NCBI GenBank assembly: GCA_903845195.1
Contig: CAIMWO010000024.1
Span: 62,001 to 126,000, forward strand
Reading direction: 5' to 3'
DNA from: an uncultured Phycisphaerales bacterium
Lineage (GTDB): Bacteria > Planctomycetota > Phycisphaerae > WQYP01
Length of the DNA: 64,000 nt
The notes below the pieces were generated by a model that worked only from the letters and a program-made list of their open reading frames with translations, did not search any database and was not told the DNA's origin. How positions within the stretch are numbered: the first letter of the stretch is position 1; every line of letters starts with the position of its first letter. Shown in pieces: positions 61,539 through 64,000 of the stretch. Position numbers and translations under genes: made by a program.

Positions 61539-62288
61539 ATGAACTTTTTCAATCAGGGCATTCCGCTTGGGCGATGGTTCCGCATCAGTGTCGTCATACA
61601 CTGGACGTTTCTGATCTATGCCGCTTACCAAATTTACCACAGCAGTGAACCGCTGCAGGAAGCATTATTCATCGGGCTCCTCTTCGCCACCGTGCTGATG
61701 CACGAATTCGGCCACGCCCTTTCGTGCCGTGCGGTAGGCGGCGAAGCCCTTCACATTGTGCTGTGGCCGCTGGGTGGGATCGCCTTCGTGCAGCCGCCTC
61801 CGAATCCTTGGGCGTGGCTGATTACAACGGTCTGCGGGCCGCTGGTGAATGCGATTCTCTGGCCGGCATTCTGGCTCATCAGCTTATACGGGCTGCCCCA
61901 GTTGGCGCGGTGGATCGATCCCAACTCACTGATCTTTGGAATCCTATGGAACGTGTGCCTCTACATGTGGTACATCAACAAGCTGCTCCTGCTGTTCAAT
62001 CTGATCCCGGCCTATCCGATGGATGGCGGGCGGATGCTGCAGGAGGTTCTTTGGCTGATCGTGGGCTATCCGCGTTCTCTGATGATCGCCGGAATGGTCG
62101 GAACGGCCGCCGGTGCTGGTTTCGTGGTACTCGGCTTGGGGTTGCAGAGCATTACAATCCCGGTGGTAGATTTCACCCTGGGCAAGGGACAGAATCCCAT
62201 GCTGGTGGTCATCGGCATCATGTGTGCAATGAGTTCGTTCGGCATCTATAAACGATCCCAGGAAATCGGTTCGTGGCGAAAACGGTAG
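61539..62288 (+). CDS. Site-2 protease (M50) family membrane metalloprotease
   Basis: 249 residues from ATG 61539; an in-frame ATG at 61527 lies 12 bases upstream and is possible. Zinc motif HEFGH (His55-Glu56-His59) in TM2 and PMDGGRM with the third ligand Asp, as in rhomboid-unlike S2P/SpoIVFB proteases. Five to six TM helices. No PDZ or CBS domain: the short SpoIVFB-like type. TATAAT at 61507-61512 precedes it. Substrate unknown; often a membrane-bound regulator. Confidence 0.88.
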   Translation: MNFFNQGIPLGRWFRISVVIHWTFLIYAAYQIYHSSEPLQEALFIGLLFATVLMHEFGHALSCRAVGGEALHIVLWPLGGIAFVQPPPNPWAWLITTVCGPLVNAILWPAFWLISLYGLPQLARWIDPNSLIFGILWNVCLYMWYINKLLLLFNLIPAYPMDGGRMLQEVLWLIVGYPRSLMIAGMVGTAAGAGFVVLGLGLQSITIPVVDFTLGKGQNPMLVVIGIMCAMSSFGIYKRSQEIGSWRKR

Positions 62289-62306
62289 TCTTACTGGAGA
62301 TTCAGA

Positions 62307-63368
62307 ATGAACATGCGAGCGTTCGTGGGGATGCTTCTGGCGGCATGGCTCGTGGCGATCGTGGGATGCGGGGATTCGGGCACGACCGGCGGCGGATTGC
62401 CGACCACCGGCGCCGCTCCATCCCCCAAGGTCGGGCTGCTCGTCAGCGGTTCCACCAGTGATGGCGGATGGAATCAGTTGGCCAAGGACAGCCTCGATAA
62501 ATTTGCCGCGGCCAACCATCTCGATGTGGCCGTGCGGGAGCAGGTCTCCAAGGATGCCGCAGCCGATGCGATCCGGCAGTTTGACGCCAAGGGATTTGCC
62601 CTGGTGATCGCCCACGGTTTTGAATATCTCGACCCGGTGAAGGAACTGACCGACCCGGCGCGTCCCGGCAGCGTCAAGGTGAAGGTCGTCGTCAGCGGCG
62701 GCGATGCGGACAACCCGCATTTCCAGTCGCTGAATTACGATCTCTCCGGCGCATCGTATCAATTGGGCATCATCGCGGCGCGCGTCAGTAAGAGCGGCAA
62801 ACTCGGCTTCATCGGCGGCGAGGCCGTGCCGACGGTCACCATCATGGCACGCGGTTTCGCGGCGGGGGCGAAGAGCGTGAACCCAAACGTCACCGTCTCT
62901 GCGCAGTACACCGGGTGGGATGATCCCAGCAAGGCGAAGAAACAGGCTGAGGCGTACATCGATCAGGGAATTGACGTGATCATGCAGAATGTCGATGCGG
63001 CCAGCCGCGGGGTGTTTGAAGCGGTGAAGGAGTACAACGAAAAGCCGCTCGAGGGCAAACGGAATGCCGTCTACACGTTCGGGGCCAACAGCGATCAGAA
63101 CGCCAACCCGGTCTGCGGAGATTTCACGTTGGCGTCGGCAGTGATTCGTATGGATGTGGCGTTTGAGCGCGTGCTCAAGCAAATCAAGGACGGCACGTTC
63201 AAGGGCGGCATGGTGAAGGAAGACCTCGCAGGCGGCGTGTGCGTGGCGGTGGTAAATCCGAAATTGAGCGGCACAGTCATTGACGACCAGACATTGAAAC
63301 TCCTGGACGATGCGGCCCAGAAACTGAATGCCGGCCAGATCACAATTCCGGCGGGCGACGTTCCCTAA
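62307..63368 (+). CDS. BMP-family substrate-binding lipoprotein
   Basis: 353 residues, GGAG upstream. Signal peptide with lipobox at VGC (Cys21) then Gly/Ser linker. Basic membrane protein/Med family fold: KVGLLVSGSTSDGGWNQLAKDSLDKFA, VISGGDADNPHFQSLNYDLSGASYQLG, LGFIGGEAVP, GIDVIMQNVDAASRGVF. These bind nucleosides or purines for an ABC importer (in most characterised cases). The ATPase gene follows directly, in the same operon. Confidence 0.9.
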   Translation: MNMRAFVGMLLAAWLVAIVGCGDSGTTGGGLPTTGAAPSPKVGLLVSGSTSDGGWNQLAKDSLDKFAAANHLDVAVREQVSKDAAADAIRQFDAKGFALVIAHGFEYLDPVKELTDPARPGSVKVKVVVSGGDADNPHFQSLNYDLSGASYQLGIIAARVSKSGKLGFIGGEAVPTVTIMARGFAAGAKSVNPNVTVSAQYTGWDDPSKAKKQAEAYIDQGIDVIMQNVDAASRGVFEAVKEYNEKPLEGKRNAVYTFGANSDQNANPVCGDFTLASAVIRMDVAFERVLKQIKDGTFKGGMVKEDLAGGVCVAVVNPKLSGTVIDDQTLKLLDDAAQKLNAGQITIPAGDVP

Positions 63369-63372
63369 TTCG

Positions 63373-64000
63373 ATGTTCAACGGGGGGGAGGGGGGGCAGG
63401 CGACAAGGGGCCAGCGCGTGATCGAGATGATCGACATCACCAAGCGGTACGGTCCGGTGGCCGCATTGGAGAGCGTGTCGCTGCGCATTGAGCCGGGGCA
63501 GGTGCACGGACTGCTGGGCGAAAACGGGGCAGGCAAAACGACGCTGATGAACGTACTGTTCGGGCTGACGCATGCCGAGGGCGGAAGCATTCGCCTGAGC
63601 GGGCGCGAAGTGCGGATCACGTCACCCCGCGTGGCCGCGGAATTGGGCATCGGCATGGTGCATCAGCATTTCAAATTGGTGCCGACGCTGACGGTGGCGG
63701 AGAATTTGGCGCTGGTGCTGCGGAGCAGTGTGCGGGCGGCGCGGGGACGGGCCAAAGAGTGGTTGGCAATTTTGCCCTGGGATGTGCCGCTGGAGCGGCG
63801 CGTCGAATCGCTCGGGGTCGGCGCACAGCAGCGGGTGGAGATTCTCAAGGCGTTGCTGCCGACCGTCAGCCAGGAAAGAGGCGGAGCGGGCGGTCGTACC
63901 GTGATTCTCGATGAGCCGACGGCCGTGCTTACCCCGCAGGAGGCGCGGGAACTGTTCGTGGCGATCGACAAGCTGCGCAAGGCGGGACATGCCATCGTAT
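63373..64000 (+). CDS. ABC importer ATPase (nucleoside/sugar, RbsA-like), 5' part
   Basis: Open to the window end, so partial. From ATG 63373; GTG 63418 (AAGGGG upstream) or ATG 63427 may be the true start, since the first 15 codons are a G-run. Walker A GENGAGKTT, MVHQHFKLVPTLTVAEN (Q-loop), LGVGAQQRVEILKALLP (signature variant), VILDEPTAVLTPQE Walker B. This matches the first nucleotide-binding domain of two-domain importer ATPases. Together with the BMP protein it forms a nucleoside-type importer. Confidence 0.88.
   Translation, partial: MFNGGEGGQATRGQRVIEMIDITKRYGPVAALESVSLRIEPGQVHGLLGENGAGKTTLMNVLFGLTHAEGGSIRLSGREVRITSPRVAAELGIGMVHQHFKLVPTLTVAENLALVLRSSVRAARGRAKEWLAILPWDVPLERRVESLGVGAQQRVEILKALLPTVSQERGGAGGRTVILDEPTAVLTPQEARELFVAIDKLRKAGHAIV

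Overview
The window looks like chromosomal DNA of a planctomycete, probably of the class Phycisphaerae (inference). The reasons are: a PEP-CTERM secreted protein, hopanoid side-chain genes (hpnH, hpnG), a ClpC-type chaperone, stand-alone Zn-ribbon membrane proteins, intracellular glycosidases, and a G+C-rich composition (roughly 60% by eye, not computed) with many short genes of unknown function. No rRNA, tRNA, CRISPR array, transposase or prophage gene was seen. Almost the whole window is coding, on both strands, in short operons.

Layout. 0-4 kb: 3' end of rbfA, a degenerate endonuclease III-like protein, and a glycogen/starch-synthase-like glycosyltransferase overlapping a kinase-fold protein. 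4-7.3 kb: thrS behind what looks like a complete attenuator (promoter, MRMTTRPN leader peptide, terminator), a small membrane protein, a stand-alone Smr protein and a DUF151 nuclease. 7.4-10.8 kb: adaptor-permease-ATPase exporter. 10.8-17.1 kb: GT39-like membrane protein, small lipoprotein, pterin dehydratase, VOC protein, YiiD-type thioesterase, a 98-bp double-hairpin element, an MGDG-synthase-like glycosyltransferase and small unknowns. 17.3-21.2 kb: queA, facing ilvN-ilvB across a shared terminator. 21.7-27.3 kb: PEP-CTERM protein, then on the minus strand a membrane protein, purQ, hicB, hicA and a GH95-like glycosidase. 27.3-34.2 kb: plus-strand nonulosonic (sialic) acid and flagellin-glycosylation-type cassette: Maf/DUF115, a nucleotidyltransferase/radical-SAM-like fusion lacking the cluster cysteines, neuA, neuB, neuC. 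34.4-42.9 kb: HDOD protein, lipoproteins, a Liv-type ABC importer with a permease-ATPase fusion, DUF971, and an MnmE lacking its C-terminal motif. 43-46.8 kb: a MITE-like element, small envelope proteins, a five-block repeat array and a six-hairpin glycosidase. 46.9-50.7 kb: hpnH on one strand; hpnG overlapping a histidine phosphatase on the other. 50.8-64 kb: FAD oxidoreductase facing a beta-mannosidase, FMN reductase, a Zn-ribbon/SPFH pair, clpC with a one-base frameshift, PlsC, site-2 protease, and the start of a BMP-type nucleoside/purine importer.

The most distinctive non-coding signal is a set of short word-like repeats (CTTCGTG-, CACCAAG-, ATTTGTGGCTAATTT-, CAATTTTCA-type) scattered through intergenic spacers and in one case carried in frame inside queA. 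There are also three kinds of hairpin or terminal-repeat elements: a 98-bp double-REP-like unit, a ~163-bp MITE with 18-bp terminal repeats and near-perfect 9-bp flanking repeats, and a relative of that MITE. The best candidates for undescribed biology are the HpnG-phosphatase pair, the cysteine-less radical-SAM fusion in the sialic acid cassette, the thrS attenuator, and the repeat families.
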